39,354 nt of DNA. Origin: Trichomonas tenax. Lineage: Eukaryota > Parabasalia > Trichomonadida > Trichomonadidae. A model generated the notes under the pieces. It was not told the DNA's origin, ran no database searches, and saw only the letters and a list, made by a program, of their open reading frames with translations. Each line of letters begins with the position of its first letter. Position 1 is the stretch's first letter. Made by a program: the position numbers and the translations under genes. Positions 10,090-19,435 of the stretch are shown in pieces. Location of the stretch: positions 1-39,354 of the forward strand of contig JALKBU010000449.1 of the NCBI GenBank assembly GCA_023091735.1, in the 5' to 3' direction.

Positions 10090-10200
10090 CTACATCGATT
10101 ACATCAAGTAATATTTGAACATTTGATAATCTTAATGGATCCCAATAAATTGGGACATGCACTTTTTTCCATATCATTTTTATTAGAAAACCGATAATTC
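10090..10200 (-). pseudogene. N-terminal fragment of the beta-helix family
   Basis: The minus strand matches the N-terminal part of the pseudogene at 6758-7730: NKNDMEK then, after a small deletion and frame change, PIYWDPLRLSNVQ. It retains TGG where the other copy has TGA. The homology stops near 10100, and the rest of this copy is not found to its left, where the palindromes and then the transposase remnant lie. The plus-strand open frame at 10006-10197 is antisense to it. Confidence 0.5.
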
Positions 10201-10429
10201 CCTTGACCTTGTCCATCAACTATTTATCAATATCGAATACAAATCATATTTTTGCATTCCTTTATATAGTGCATGAAATAAAAATCTCTTAAAAGCATAA
10301 TATAGCATCAAGATGTGATATAATTTATTCCAAATCAAAATTAAGTTAGATTCATTTTAAATTGATATGTTATTGGGCATATTTATAAAGTGATTGATTG
10401 CATAAAATATATATTCATTCCTTAACATA

Positions 10430-10965
10430 ATACATAATCGGTAATCAAATCATGGTCAATGTGTGTTCTATTTACATGATTTGAGAATATGATGCGACTT
10501 AAAATACTTTTATTATCTCTGATAATAGAAATGTTAATAACAGCAATAATAAATTTACTAAACCAATTAAAACAATGCTGAGTATATCGATTCATACTAT
10601 ATAAATCAGAACATTGATCATAATCAGAGTTCGAATGAGCTATTTTTGAAGCAATTATTATGCGCAGAATATCAATATTCGAAATTAATTGATCCATATC
10701 CTATAACTTTAAATGAATTTTCATAATTTCTGCAGCCAAAAATATATTTAATTTCCAAGATACCAAAACTTTATATAATTGGACATGTGATAGGCCTAAG
10801 GTGCTGCAACTAGTAGCAATTGGATTATGCATTTTAAGGATCAAATAAAATATATCCGCCTTTGGAACTTATCAATACATATTCATTTATTAATTATTGA
10901 TCGATTTTTAACATTCAATGTTCTTGATGAATATCATTAATGAAGATTTTCTCTTAAGAAATTTA
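10430..10965 (-). pseudogene. Second, more decayed beta-helix pseudogene
   Basis: The minus strand aligns, with several frame changes, to the copy at 6758-7730: GGYILFDP near 10850, YENSFKVIGYGSINFEY near 10700, ISIIRDNKSIL near 10520 and THIDHDLITDYVLC near 10450. The longest open piece (10422-10697) is a fragment only. It carries both frameshifts and stops and so has decayed further than its neighbour. Confidence 0.6.
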
Positions 10966-11343
10966 TAGATTCTGGATATACATTCATTTCTTTATATGTT
11001 GCGGCATCTGTGGTCAAACCATCTTCAATATACATTCTATACGCTGTGATTTAGCATTTACATCTGCTCCGTGTTCAATTAGGAACTGAACGATTTCGAG
11101 AGGCTTCATTTGCACTGTAATTGCTAATGGAGGTTTATATCACGAAGATGATAAAATGAGACTTATTAATTTCATATTATGTAGAAAAGGAGGGAAACTC
11201 GACAGATAGGAAAAATTTTTCATCTCGGGTATGAAAAGTTCTCTCTCCAGAGAAATCTGTAATTTCAAAGCGGATAAATTGGGCTCAGAGCCTGGAATTG
11301 CTACGGATGAAATAGTTACAGCATGTAAAATTCGAGATTTCAT
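10966..11343 (-). pseudogene. Ankyrin-repeat fragment joined to a beta-helix tail
   Basis: At 11050-11140 the minus strand encodes PPLAITVQMKPLEIVQFLIE followed by HGADVNAKSQ, a near-consensus ankyrin repeat. In the same frame an upstream stretch (11140-11343, ending NMKLISLILSSS) is separated from it by a TGA at 11140-11142. Immediately downstream, in another frame, RMYIEDGLTTDAATYKEMNV (about 10985-11045) matches the C-terminal tail of the beta-helix pseudogene at 6758-7730. Two unrelated gene remnants are therefore fused near 11045. Confidence 0.65.
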
Positions 11344-12059
11344 GGATTAAAACTTCGATAATTCTGATTAAAAATGAATATCTTTTGCGCACTTTCTCAT
11401 GTACTACACACCTCCTAAATGCTCATAAAATGAATGCTGGACCAATCAAAACCATATGTTAAAAACGCATTTTTGGACCTTTATAACAAATCAGCATCAA
11501 GTAAAATATATAACATACACACAATATCCAACTATTGTTGTATCAAATTATCATAAAGTTGGTTAAAAACAAATTACCAATTTTGAAATACAAATTACAT
11601 CTCATCTTTTGAATTCGTAAGTAATACATTTTACATCATTGATACAACTCACATATGAGATTGGTGATATGTGTGTAATTATAGAAACTGATAACTCAAT
11701 ATTACAGTTTTTCATTATTGATTTAATGATAATTTTTAAAATTTGTGATCTATAAATAAGGTGAATACAATATTGTATGCTAGGTCGGTATATTTTTGTC
11801 AAAATCCAAGCTTATTTTGAGACTTTGTTATAATGAATAATACATTAAATTTATTATTTATTACTCCAGTTCTCAATACGTGGTATGTTTCAATGCTACA
11901 TGTGAGTCATTGGGATGCGTGTGCTGAGTCATTTTAAAAGAATCAAAATTTATAAACTTGGGATTTAAAGACTTTGTAGATGTGGTTTCACATTAAAATC
12001 GGTATTTTATATGAATTCGTGAGTATTTTGTGCAATTTTCATTATTTTTGTAGTAGATC
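11344..12059. other. AT-rich intergenic region
   Basis: No convincing gene, repeat or hairpin. Short open frames such as 11602-11802 on the minus strand have no recognisable protein character. Confidence 0.5.
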
Positions 12060-12239
12060 AAATTGATATTGCATATAAATATTCTCTATTAAAGGATTTG
12101 TTATGAATGGTAGCATATAAGCATGAAAGATATATCAAGGCGAGTGTGCATTTCCGTGTTTTGGCTACATTTAAAATTTTGATACTATTTAGAGCAAGAT
12201 TGGTAATTTCTTTTCCATCGATTCCCGTTCATAATTTTG

Positions 12240-12316
12240 TCAGGTGGGACACCTGGAGCTACAGCCCAAAGATGGAGGCCCGTTTCCTGGAAGAAGGGGA
12301 GTTTCCCTCCTTTTTT
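12240..12316 (+). ncRNA. Candidate small structured RNA ending in T6
   Basis: A GC-rich island of about 75 bases stands out from AT-rich surroundings. It opens with a perfect 6-bp hairpin (CAGGTG, loop GGA, CACCTG at about 12241-12255), preceded by AATTTTGT, which loosely resembles an Sm-binding site. It ends with GGGGAGTTTCCC followed by CTCC and TTTTTT at 12311-12316, which resembles a Pol III terminator. No U1, U2, U4, U5, U6, SRP or RNase P signature was recognised, so identity is open. An open frame at 12107-12322 overlaps it but does not look like a real protein. Confidence 0.25.
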
Positions 12317-12349
12317 ATGTAGTAAATTAACAATTGCCAAGTTGTTTGA

Positions 12350-12411
12350 AAAATGACATGTAAATTATACTATCGCCGTGTAAAAATAGAAATGTCATGT
12401 AAATTATATTA
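12350..12411 (+). promoter_or_regulatory. Duplicated TGNCATGTAAATTATA upstream of VPS52
   Basis: TGACATGTAAATTATACTA (from 12354) and TGTCATGTAAATTATATTA (from 12393) are direct near-repeats about 39 bases apart, the second ending just before the ATG at 12417. TGACATGTAA also occurs twice near 39220-39240 and, inverted, upstream of SAR1 near 25992. A regulatory role is inferred. Confidence 0.4.
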
Positions 12412-12416
12412 TAAAA

Positions 12417-14456
12417 ATGAGTAATGTTGAATTAGACGCAGAGGATCCAAATTTCGATGAAACAGAACAGGACATTTCAATGTTCGCTTCTGTTCCTTCC
12501 GTTGCAGAAGTTCTAAAGAACGGAAACGATTTAGGAAACATTTATCTCGAAATCGGGTCACAATTAGAAGCAGCAGAGGCTGCTGCAATCAACGACTACA
12601 TGCAGCAAATAGACGATTCTAAGGGAATTGTCGCCGAAATTAAGGAATCAGACTCTGCTTTGGACGCTATTGAACAAATGTTGGTCAAATTCAAGGCATC
12701 ACTCGGCCAATTATCAACAGATATCTGCACTCTTCAGGCGAAATCACAGACATTGACCACAAAACTTGGAAATCGTAAAAAATTCGAAGAGCAATACGGA
12801 GAATTCACTCAATCAATAACATTGACACGTGAATTCATTACAAAAGTGATGTCTACGGATATTGGCGTGAACTATGTTCCTGTTATTGAAGAATTACATC
12901 AGAAATTAAATTATATCAAAAATAGGGAAATCGCAAAAACTCAAGCAGCACAAGAAATCGCTCTTCCACTTGATAGACTACGTATTATTGCATCAAATAA
13001 CATTCGCAACTGGTTTGTTAATATAATGCGTAAAATGATTGAATCTTACGGAACAGAACAAATTGCAATTCAGCACAAGATGTTAAAATGCAAAGCATTC
13101 TTCAAATTCTTGAATGCAAACTCTTCTGATATCGAACAATCAGCACGTGATTATTATTCTCGAATTATGTCTCGAATTTACTTAGAGAACTTCAAAATGC
13201 TTGCCAGTCGTATCAAACGTCAAATGGCACTGATTTCTGTGTCGAAAGAGAACTTAGTTCCAATTCAAACAACAGGATTTTTCTTTTATCAGACAAAAAG
13301 AGTTATTGGCGAAGCAACAAACTTCTTCTCTCTTGGAGAGCGTGCTAAGCTTCTTAACGAGATGCTCTCTCCTCCGCAACCATTTGGTGATAGCGTTTAT
13401 CCATTCGAAACATTTTTCAGGAGTTTGTATCAGACATTGATTGACACAGTCACAATGGAGCACAAATTCTCATCAGAGTTCTTTGAAACAGAAGCAGTAT
13501 CAACGCATGTCTTCCAAGACACAATTCAATACTTGGAGACATTCTTTGATGATTTATTTGGACGCATTAACGATCCGATTTGCATCGTTCTCGTTTTGCG
13601 ATTTGTTTTAGTCTACACAAGTGAAATGAAGCGCCGCAAGATTGATAAGTTGAATTTTCACTTACAGGGAATGACACAGAAGTTGGCATTTAGACTTTCC
13701 TCAATTATTAGTGAAAATGTTAAATCTGTTCAAACAGTTGATCCGAAGCTTTTCATTGAAAATCAGGAATCAGCTCACTTAGCTTTAGCAATGACAAGAA
13801 GATTCTCAGAGTTCGCCAAATCTATGATTCAATTATTGGATGCTTCCGTTGAACAGATCGTCAAACCAGAATTAGATAAAGTCTCACAGTCAGTGAACGA
13901 ATGTCTAATTAAAACATCCAAATTGATGATGTCGGAAGATTTGAATTATGTCTTCTTGCTGAACAATTACTCATTAATTCTCGATACAGTTTCATTGATT
14001 TCGACAGATGGACCAGTAAGGAATTATTATGATGCAAAATACAGCGAGATTCTCCAAACTTATCTCAACTTTGTCATTAAGCAGCAATTCCCAGATTTAA
14101 ATGATACTGTTTTGAGAGCATATTCAAGTTTCAACAACAGAACTGAACGTCCAATTGCCATTGATATAACAGACAAACAGATGCATGATATAGCATTCGA
14201 ATTTAAAGATACTCATTCACAGAAGACACGCGCCAGCATCGAAAGACAACGCCTGAAATTCGGAGATTTCGACAATGGAAGCGCGATTGCACTACAGATT
14301 GCAGAAAGAATTGCTTTCGTTTGGGGCAGATTCGAGCTTCTTGTTAAGGAAAACTCAAAAGATAGAGTGATGCCACAGTGGTGGTCACAAATGCCAACTC
14401 CAGCACAACTTGCATCTGAATATCTTGAGATTCTTAATGATAAGAGAAAGAAATGA
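12417..14456 (+). CDS. VPS52: VPS52, subunit of the GARP/EARP tethering complex
   Basis: Residues about 35-560 follow the Vps52/Sac2 family: an N-terminal helical segment (IYLEIGSQLEAAEAAAINDY), the coiled region with MLVKFKASLGQLSTDICTLQ and a following TKLGNRKKFEEQY (about 85-125), then VPVIEELHQKLNYIKNREIA (about 152-171), a conserved LPLDRLRIIASNNIRNWFV (about 182-200), and QIAIQHKMLKCKAFFKFLNA (about 215-235) followed by YYSRIMSRIYLENF. In other eukaryotes Vps52 joins Vps51, Vps53 and Vps54 in GARP (or Vps50 in EARP) to tether endosome-derived vesicles at the trans-Golgi. The length of 679 aa is normal for the family. The gene has no intron, no signal peptide and no membrane segment. The ATG at 12417 is the first in frame and gives a complete N-terminus. 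The identification is by recognition, not by search. Confidence 0.85.
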   Translation: MSNVELDAEDPNFDETEQDISMFASVPSVAEVLKNGNDLGNIYLEIGSQLEAAEAAAINDYMQQIDDSKGIVAEIKESDSALDAIEQMLVKFKASLGQLSTDICTLQAKSQTLTTKLGNRKKFEEQYGEFTQSITLTREFITKVMSTDIGVNYVPVIEELHQKLNYIKNREIAKTQAAQEIALPLDRLRIIASNNIRNWFVNIMRKMIESYGTEQIAIQHKMLKCKAFFKFLNANSSDIEQSARDYYSRIMSRIYLENFKMLASRIKRQMALISVSKENLVPIQTTGFFFYQTKRVIGEATNFFSLGERAKLLNEMLSPPQPFGDSVYPFETFFRSLYQTLIDTVTMEHKFSSEFFETEAVSTHVFQDTIQYLETFFDDLFGRINDPICIVLVLRFVLVYTSEMKRRKIDKLNFHLQGMTQKLAFRLSSIISENVKSVQTVDPKLFIENQESAHLALAMTRRFSEFAKSMIQLLDASVEQIVKPELDKVSQSVNECLIKTSKLMMSEDLNYVFLLNNYSLILDTVSLISTDGPVRNYYDAKYSEILQTYLNFVIKQQFPDLNDTVLRAYSSFNNRTERPIAIDITDKQMHDIAFEFKDTHSQKTRASIERQRLKFGDFDNGSAIALQIAERIAFVWGRFELLVKENSKDRVMPQWWSQMPTPAQLASEYLEILNDKRKK

Positions 14457-14547
14457 AGTTTATTATATTTTATTATTTTTTTTTATGTGGATATTAAGTG
14501 TAAATACATTATTTTATAATACGTGATCTATGAAATTATTCATTATA

Positions 14548-14752
14548 AGGGGCCGCTAACATGAAAAGTGAAAACAAAGGATAATGATTTAAAAAATCAA
14601 TATGAATGCATCGTATTTTAAAAACCTTGGCGGTAATAATTTAGTAAAAATGATGTAATAACTAATTATTAATATTAGGACTTTTTCTGGTGAATATAAT
14701 GCAATTTTTCAGCCCAATTTTGAATAGTTTACATCTCATGTTAGTCGCCCCT
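14548..14752. mobile_element. 205-bp MITE with TA target-site duplication
   Basis: AGGGGCCGCTAACATGA at the left end (14548-14564) and AGGGGCGACTAACATGA read inwards from the right end (14752-14736) match at 15 of 17 bases. Both ends are flanked directly by TA (14546-14547 and 14753-14754), the target duplicated by Tc1/mariner-type transposases. The interior is AT-rich and non-coding. It sits between the 3' end of VPS52 and the 3' end of the beta-helix gene, so it disrupts nothing. Confidence 0.7.
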
Positions 14753-14812
14753 TAAATTGATAAAATAAATTTAAAAAAAAAACGCTAAAAAATAAATAAA
14801 AATCAAACATAA

Positions 14813-17299
14813 TTATTCACGATTGATATTGCATATTCCATTATTAGACATATTGTTACCAGAAATAGATGGTGTTGCCGAATCAAATATCTGGATTCCA
14901 TAGTCAGAGTGATTTGAAATATTATTTTTTGAAATGGAGACAGTTCCTGAAACAACTTTAATTCCAATTTCTCCATTTAATTTAATTGTGTTGCCTTTGA
15001 TTTCACCCTTCGAATCTCCATGAAGAATAAAGCCTCCTGCTTTACAATTTTCGATTCTGCAGCCATCAACTGATATATTTCCTTGAGAAGCAATTCCAAA
15101 ACCATTGGAATCAGAAATCAAACTTTTCGTTATAGAAAGGTTTCCATTTTCAACAATGATGCTATGACTGGTTGAAGATTTAAGTATATCATTGTTAATT
15201 GTTACATGAGAATCATCTTTTGCCAAATAATGACAATCATTTTTCTCGCATTTGCTATTTTTAGAATCAACAATCGAAGAATTTGCTGCAACAATTGCTG
15301 CTTTATTATTTTTCATCAATGAGTTTTTGATGTCAACATGTGACTTATCTTTAGCTTGTATTGCATTAACGCAGTCTTCTATTGTTGTTTGGAATATATT
15401 TAATGATGATTCGTCTGCAACACTAAATGCTATTTGAGTTTTTTGGAAAACTGATGTTGTGACAGCAACTTTAGAATATTTCGATATCACAACTGCGCAT
15501 CCTTCTATACTTTGAATCTTTGTGTGTGATAATTCTGCTGATCCATCATCCACAAAGATTCCATTCTTTCCATTAGATATAAGAGAATCAGAAATGAAAA
15601 TATTTGCGCAATTCGAATAAATTGGTGATGCATCGAAAATTGTGGATTTGATTTCTAATTTGGACCTCAGTCCTTTAATAATTGAATTCTCAAATTGTGA
15701 ATTTCCGAATTTAATGATTTCTGCTTTGTTAAACTCAAGATTTGAAGAATTGAATTTGCAGTTTCTAAATTCAACATCTTTCGCTGAAGATCCAATGATT
15801 GTTGTGCTTACTTCACTAGAAATCATTGTCATTTTAGCTTTGTCGAGAATATTAATTCCATTTTGGCAAGAATCAATTTGGATCGATGATATTTCTGATT
15901 TAACTCCTTCTCCACTAAAAACAAGTGCCGTTTCAGTTTTAATGAATTTGCTGCTAATTATAAAAGCATTGGAACTTTCAGTGCAAGAGATTCCTATTTT
16001 TGAGTTTTCGAAAATATCATTTTCTGATGTAATCTTTGAGTGTTTTGATGCTAATATCGATAATTTCGTTGAGTTACTAAAATTATTTTGGATACTTCGT
16101 AATGCAGCTCCATCGGAAACGAATATAAAACCATTCTGGCAATTTTCGAATCTGCACTCTTTTACTACTGTAGTTGACACCATATATGAGATTACTCCTA
16201 TTTTCTGGCAATTAGAAATGCTTGTTTTCTCAATAATGCATTTTTCTCCTGATGATGAAATAGAAATTGCATTCTGTTGAATCTCTGTTATTGTCGAATT
16301 CGAAGCCAAAAATTCTGTTCCATCAGAAGCAACTATTGCCGATCTTCCGAGATTTGTGAAATTTGTATTTTCGAATTTTGCTTTTGAATTGTTACGTAAA
16401 ACAACACCAGAAGCTGTAGAACGTTGAATTGTAGTATCACTAAACAAAGATTGTGAATTATGGTGGAGAATAACGATATCTGAGTCTTGGCCTTCAATTA
16501 TGCACTCTTTGAAACATGAAAAAGAGTCACCTTTGGATACTATCGTTGGCATATACTTAGAATTGAATTTACAATTCTCGAATAATGCTGATCCTGAATT
16601 AAATTGTACTGCACCTGCAGCTTGTGATGTTTCTTGAATAATTGTAAAACCTGTGAAAATGGAGCACCCACCATTCACTATAATTGTGTCTGTTTTTGTA
16701 TTCGAATATATAGTCACATTTCCTTGCGCAATTAAGTGTAAATCCTTTGAAACAACAATACCTTCATGATATTCTCCCTGTGGTATGTATATTGTAGATC
16801 CACTTGGTGCTTTTTCTAAAGTTTCAGATAAATTTTCGGTTAAAATAAAAACGTTTTCGTATTTGGTTGATAAAAATGGATTTTTGAGATCCAACTGCAT
16901 GTTATTTACTGATGCAAATTCCGCTGATTCGTCAACATTTTCTTTGTTATTTATTATTGGAGCTACGATAGGGTGTTCAGTGGCGTACAACTGTTCATCG
17001 GCATTTGCTAATGAGTTCAATAAAGTTGTGCTCGATGATAAAAGCGAAGCTCTCTTATTTCGAGTATTTAATCCTGAACGAAAGTTATCAAATTGCTGAG
17101 TTTGAAACTGCGATGCTGTTTGTGGCTGTATTTGTGGTTTCTGTATGTTAATTACCGGAGGTTGAATCACTAATGAATCGAAATTTCCAGGTGTTGGGAC
17201 TTGAATTGATTTCGGTTGCGGTATATTGTTGATGACAGGAATGCTTATCGTCGGAATCCCCGAAATATTTGGAATTTGAATATTTGGAGGAGTAGACAT
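14813..17299 (-). CDS. Soluble right-handed beta-helix repeat protein, 828 aa
   Basis: Residues 1-80 are Pro/Ile/Gln-rich and disordered (start MSTPPNIQIPNISGIP). From about residue 160 the chain opens with a pectate-lyase-like cap (ENLSETLEKAPSGSTIYIPQ then GEYHEGIVVSKDLHLIAQG). It then runs to the C-terminus as about 25 PbH1-type beta-helix rungs of about 22-24 residues with recurrent S-x-F-x-N-C-x-x-G-I patterns. This architecture recalls the CASH/beta-helix domain of FBXO11- and SHCBP1-type proteins, but no F-box is seen. There is no signal peptide or membrane span, so it should be cytosolic or nuclear, unlike the surface-type beta-helix pseudogenes nearby. Catalytic lyase residues cannot be assigned. 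TTCATAATTTTCA just upstream of the ATG contains an initiator-like TCATA. Confidence 0.85.
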   Translation of the reverse strand: MSTPPNIQIPNISGIPTISIPVINNIPQPKSIQVPTPGNFDSLVIQPPVINIQKPQIQPQTASQFQTQQFDNFRSGLNTRNKRASLLSSSTTLLNSLANADEQLYATEHPIVAPIINNKENVDESAEFASVNNMQLDLKNPFLSTKYENVFILTENLSETLEKAPSGSTIYIPQGEYHEGIVVSKDLHLIAQGNVTIYSNTKTDTIIVNGGCSIFTGFTIIQETSQAAGAVQFNSGSALFENCKFNSKYMPTIVSKGDSFSCFKECIIEGQDSDIVILHHNSQSLFSDTTIQRSTASGVVLRNNSKAKFENTNFTNLGRSAIVASDGTEFLASNSTITEIQQNAISISSSGEKCIIEKTSISNCQKIGVISYMVSTTVVKECRFENCQNGFIFVSDGAALRSIQNNFSNSTKLSILASKHSKITSENDIFENSKIGISCTESSNAFIISSKFIKTETALVFSGEGVKSEISSIQIDSCQNGINILDKAKMTMISSEVSTTIIGSSAKDVEFRNCKFNSSNLEFNKAEIIKFGNSQFENSIIKGLRSKLEIKSTIFDASPIYSNCANIFISDSLISNGKNGIFVDDGSAELSHTKIQSIEGCAVVISKYSKVAVTTSVFQKTQIAFSVADESSLNIFQTTIEDCVNAIQAKDKSHVDIKNSLMKNNKAAIVAANSSIVDSKNSKCEKNDCHYLAKDDSHVTINNDILKSSTSHSIIVENGNLSITKSLISDSNGFGIASQGNISVDGCRIENCKAGGFILHGDSKGEIKGNTIKLNGEIGIKVVSGTVSISKNNISNHSDYGIQIFDSATPSISGNNMSNNGICNINRE

Positions 17300-17310
17300 T
17301 GAAAATTATG

Positions 17311-17339
17311 AATAAGGTTATTTTGGTGAATACCTTATT
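17311..17339. repeat. Short inverted repeat in the 5' region of the beta-helix gene
   Basis: AATAAGGT at one end and ACCTTATT at the other flank 13 bases, about 12 bases upstream of the ATG at 17299; a further AATAACCTT follows at about 17343. It could be an operator-like site or a leader hairpin. Confidence 0.6.
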
Positions 17340-17795
17340 GTAAATAACCTTAACCACAAATCCTTGATTAGTGACTCAACAAATCAATAAGTTCATTGAT
17401 TTCCAATATATTTCAATAAAACATATTCAATTCGATTATATCATTAGTTAATTATTTCGAATAATTAAAAAAATTCTAAAAAATTAAATATATTTCCATT
17501 ATAAGTGAAAATACAATTTTAAGATATAGGGCTATGTTAGTTTGTTATATACTCAAGAGTAAAATAAATGACATTAAGTTGAGGATCTGGAAAATCCATG
17601 AAGAACATTTTTGACACATAAATTTTTTGTAAAATAAATTTGTCAAAACAAGTTCTTATTGAAGCAAAGCTATATAGACATTGGCAATATGGTATATAAC
17701 GAACAATGATAAAAGACAGATATATTTTAATATTCAAGGAACAAAATATAAATAATTATTTTCATAAAAATAATATGAAACTCTATGAATGCTCT
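17340..17795. other. Intergenic region
   Basis: AT-rich sequence between the start of the beta-helix gene and the end of the membrane glycoprotein gene. Nothing convincing beyond the short inverted repeat next to the start. Confidence 0.5.
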
Positions 17796-18716
17796 TCAAA
17801 GGAGGGTTTGTGTAACAGCAACTTTTTCGTTGAAACTATTATGTCTTCGAGCATAATCAACGTGATTTCTAGATTTCTTCTTATCATCCTTTGGTGCATC
17901 ATAAGCTGATCTGTTTGGTCTGCAGAAGTAATACATAAGTAATCCAGATATAATTGTGAAGAACATAATAGCAATCAAAATAATTGCTAAGCCTATTTGC
18001 AATGGTCTCATTTCACACGCATAAGTAATATTTTCATCACTTATGTTATAAATGTCAGGTCCGAAGATAGAATATGAATGAACTTGTCTATATCTGCAAT
18101 CATCAGATTGGCCTTCACCTTTTATGTTAATAACTCTCGATGTGATGTTTATGTGCTCTCCCTTCGGATATCCTGTGATTAGAAATCCGTCTGTCACAGA
18201 AATCGAACAAGTTGAGTTTGCTCTGCAACTTACAGAGTCTCCACCGCTGTCTGTACCGAATTGTTCAACTTCACACTTCGTTGTCGGATTGTCACTGTTG
18301 CATTCTGTGATGACTCTGTAAACATATCCCGGTTGATAAAAGAATAAGCACATAGGATCTGAAGTTTGGTAAAACGCTGTTGAAATGGAGATGTATGTCT
18401 GAAGTCCTAAAGAATATGTAATGTTTCCGCATGAATTTGATTCGATTTGAAGAATATAAATTTCGATTTCGTGGGAATTTGATGCAAAAGAGATAGAATT
18501 GGCTTTGATCAAATAATATTGATATGGAGTGAGGTCAGAAAATGTATTCGTTGTGTTTCCATTTGTTAAATTGAACGAAAAACCTTCAATATTTCTTGAT
18601 CGAACTGAAAAATATAATGCGAAGTCAGTTATATCGTATTTGACAGGAATATTCTTTCTCAAATGCACTCGTGAGAACCCAAACGAAGAGCATAACGAAA
18701 GAAAAAGAAAAATCAT
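17796..18716 (-). CDS. Type I membrane glycoprotein, 306 aa, unknown function
   Basis: I place the start at the ATG at 18716; the frame extends upstream only through a TTG at 18734 to a stop, and this ATG gives a clean signal peptide (MIFLFLSLCSSFGFS). The extracellular part (about 16-236) has seven N-x-S/T sites, for example NLT, NTT, NIT and NIS, and at least eight cysteines, consistent with a disulphide-bonded ectodomain. One membrane span follows at about 240-265 (IGLAIILIAIMFFTIISGLL). The cytoplasmic tail of about 40 residues is basic, with SAYDAP, KDDKKKSRN and NHVDYARRHNSF, and may carry sorting or phosphorylation signals. No domain family was recognised. TCATTG initiator-like sequences lie upstream. 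Confidence 0.8.
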   Translation of the reverse strand: MIFLFLSLCSSFGFSRVHLRKNIPVKYDITDFALYFSVRSRNIEGFSFNLTNGNTTNTFSDLTPYQYYLIKANSISFASNSHEIEIYILQIESNSCGNITYSLGLQTYISISTAFYQTSDPMCLFFYQPGYVYRVITECNSDNPTTKCEVEQFGTDSGGDSVSCRANSTCSISVTDGFLITGYPKGEHINITSRVINIKGEGQSDDCRYRQVHSYSIFGPDIYNISDENITYACEMRPLQIGLAIILIAIMFFTIISGLLMYYFCRPNRSAYDAPKDDKKKSRNHVDYARRHNSFNEKVAVTQTLL

Positions 18717-19076
18717 TCTTTTGGCACTTTTCAAGGAAAGTCATCTTCATTGAAGAACTCAATGAATATTATGATTCATGACATTATTTCATTTTCTAAA
18801 GAATATACATATAGATTTATATATAGGAGTTATTCATAAATAGAATACATCAACGAAATAGTTAATGTTTTGTTTCATTTTATTCACAAGATATTATGCG
18901 AGGGCACACATTATTGCAGATGATGTAGTATATGAAGCATTAGGAAGTATCACTATATACTATTATTGTGGAGATTCAATTTAATTTGTTTCTTTTTTAT
19001 CAATAATGTATATATCAAATAATATGATAAATTTTAATTCCTAATATTATGCATATTCCACTATTTGAATCATTGT
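18717..19076. other. AT-rich intergenic region
   Basis: Upstream region of the membrane glycoprotein gene, with initiator-like TTCATTGA near 18750. Nothing else supported. Confidence 0.5.
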
Positions 19077-19346
19077 TTAAGGATGCCCTAAATCACCACT
19101 TTTTTTGTTGCCTTTATAACTTGGAATATAATTGACTCACAAGTTTAAAACTTATATGATACTATGCTATTATATGTATAGAATATGTAACTAGAATAAT
19201 GATTCGATAATAGTAATATTTGCCAAATTATAATTTCGAATTTCGTCGCAACATGTAAAGTTATAAGTTTGAATCCATAGCACTATTTTCCAAAATATGT
19301 ATCAGTATTGTGCATAATTGCAAAGGAGAAAACCTAATATTCGAAG

Positions 19347-19435
19347 CTCTGATTGATTTTTAAATTTGAATGAACTTTTCAAATAGTTGAAAGAAAAAAT
19401 TCATAATCATATTGAATTTTAAAAATCAATCAGAG
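19347..19435. repeat. 18-bp perfect inverted repeat (hairpin)
   Basis: CTCTGATTGATTTTTAAA at 19347-19364 is the exact reverse complement of 19418-19435; the loop is about 53 bases and AT-rich. Confidence 0.8.

Noticed and set aside
12107..12322. 71-codon protein before VPS52
   Set aside because: It has no family character, and its GC-rich end looks like a structured RNA or spacer rather than codons.
15642..16280. 212-codon plus-strand frame
   Set aside because: It is antisense to the intact beta-helix gene, which has clear repeat structure in its own frame.
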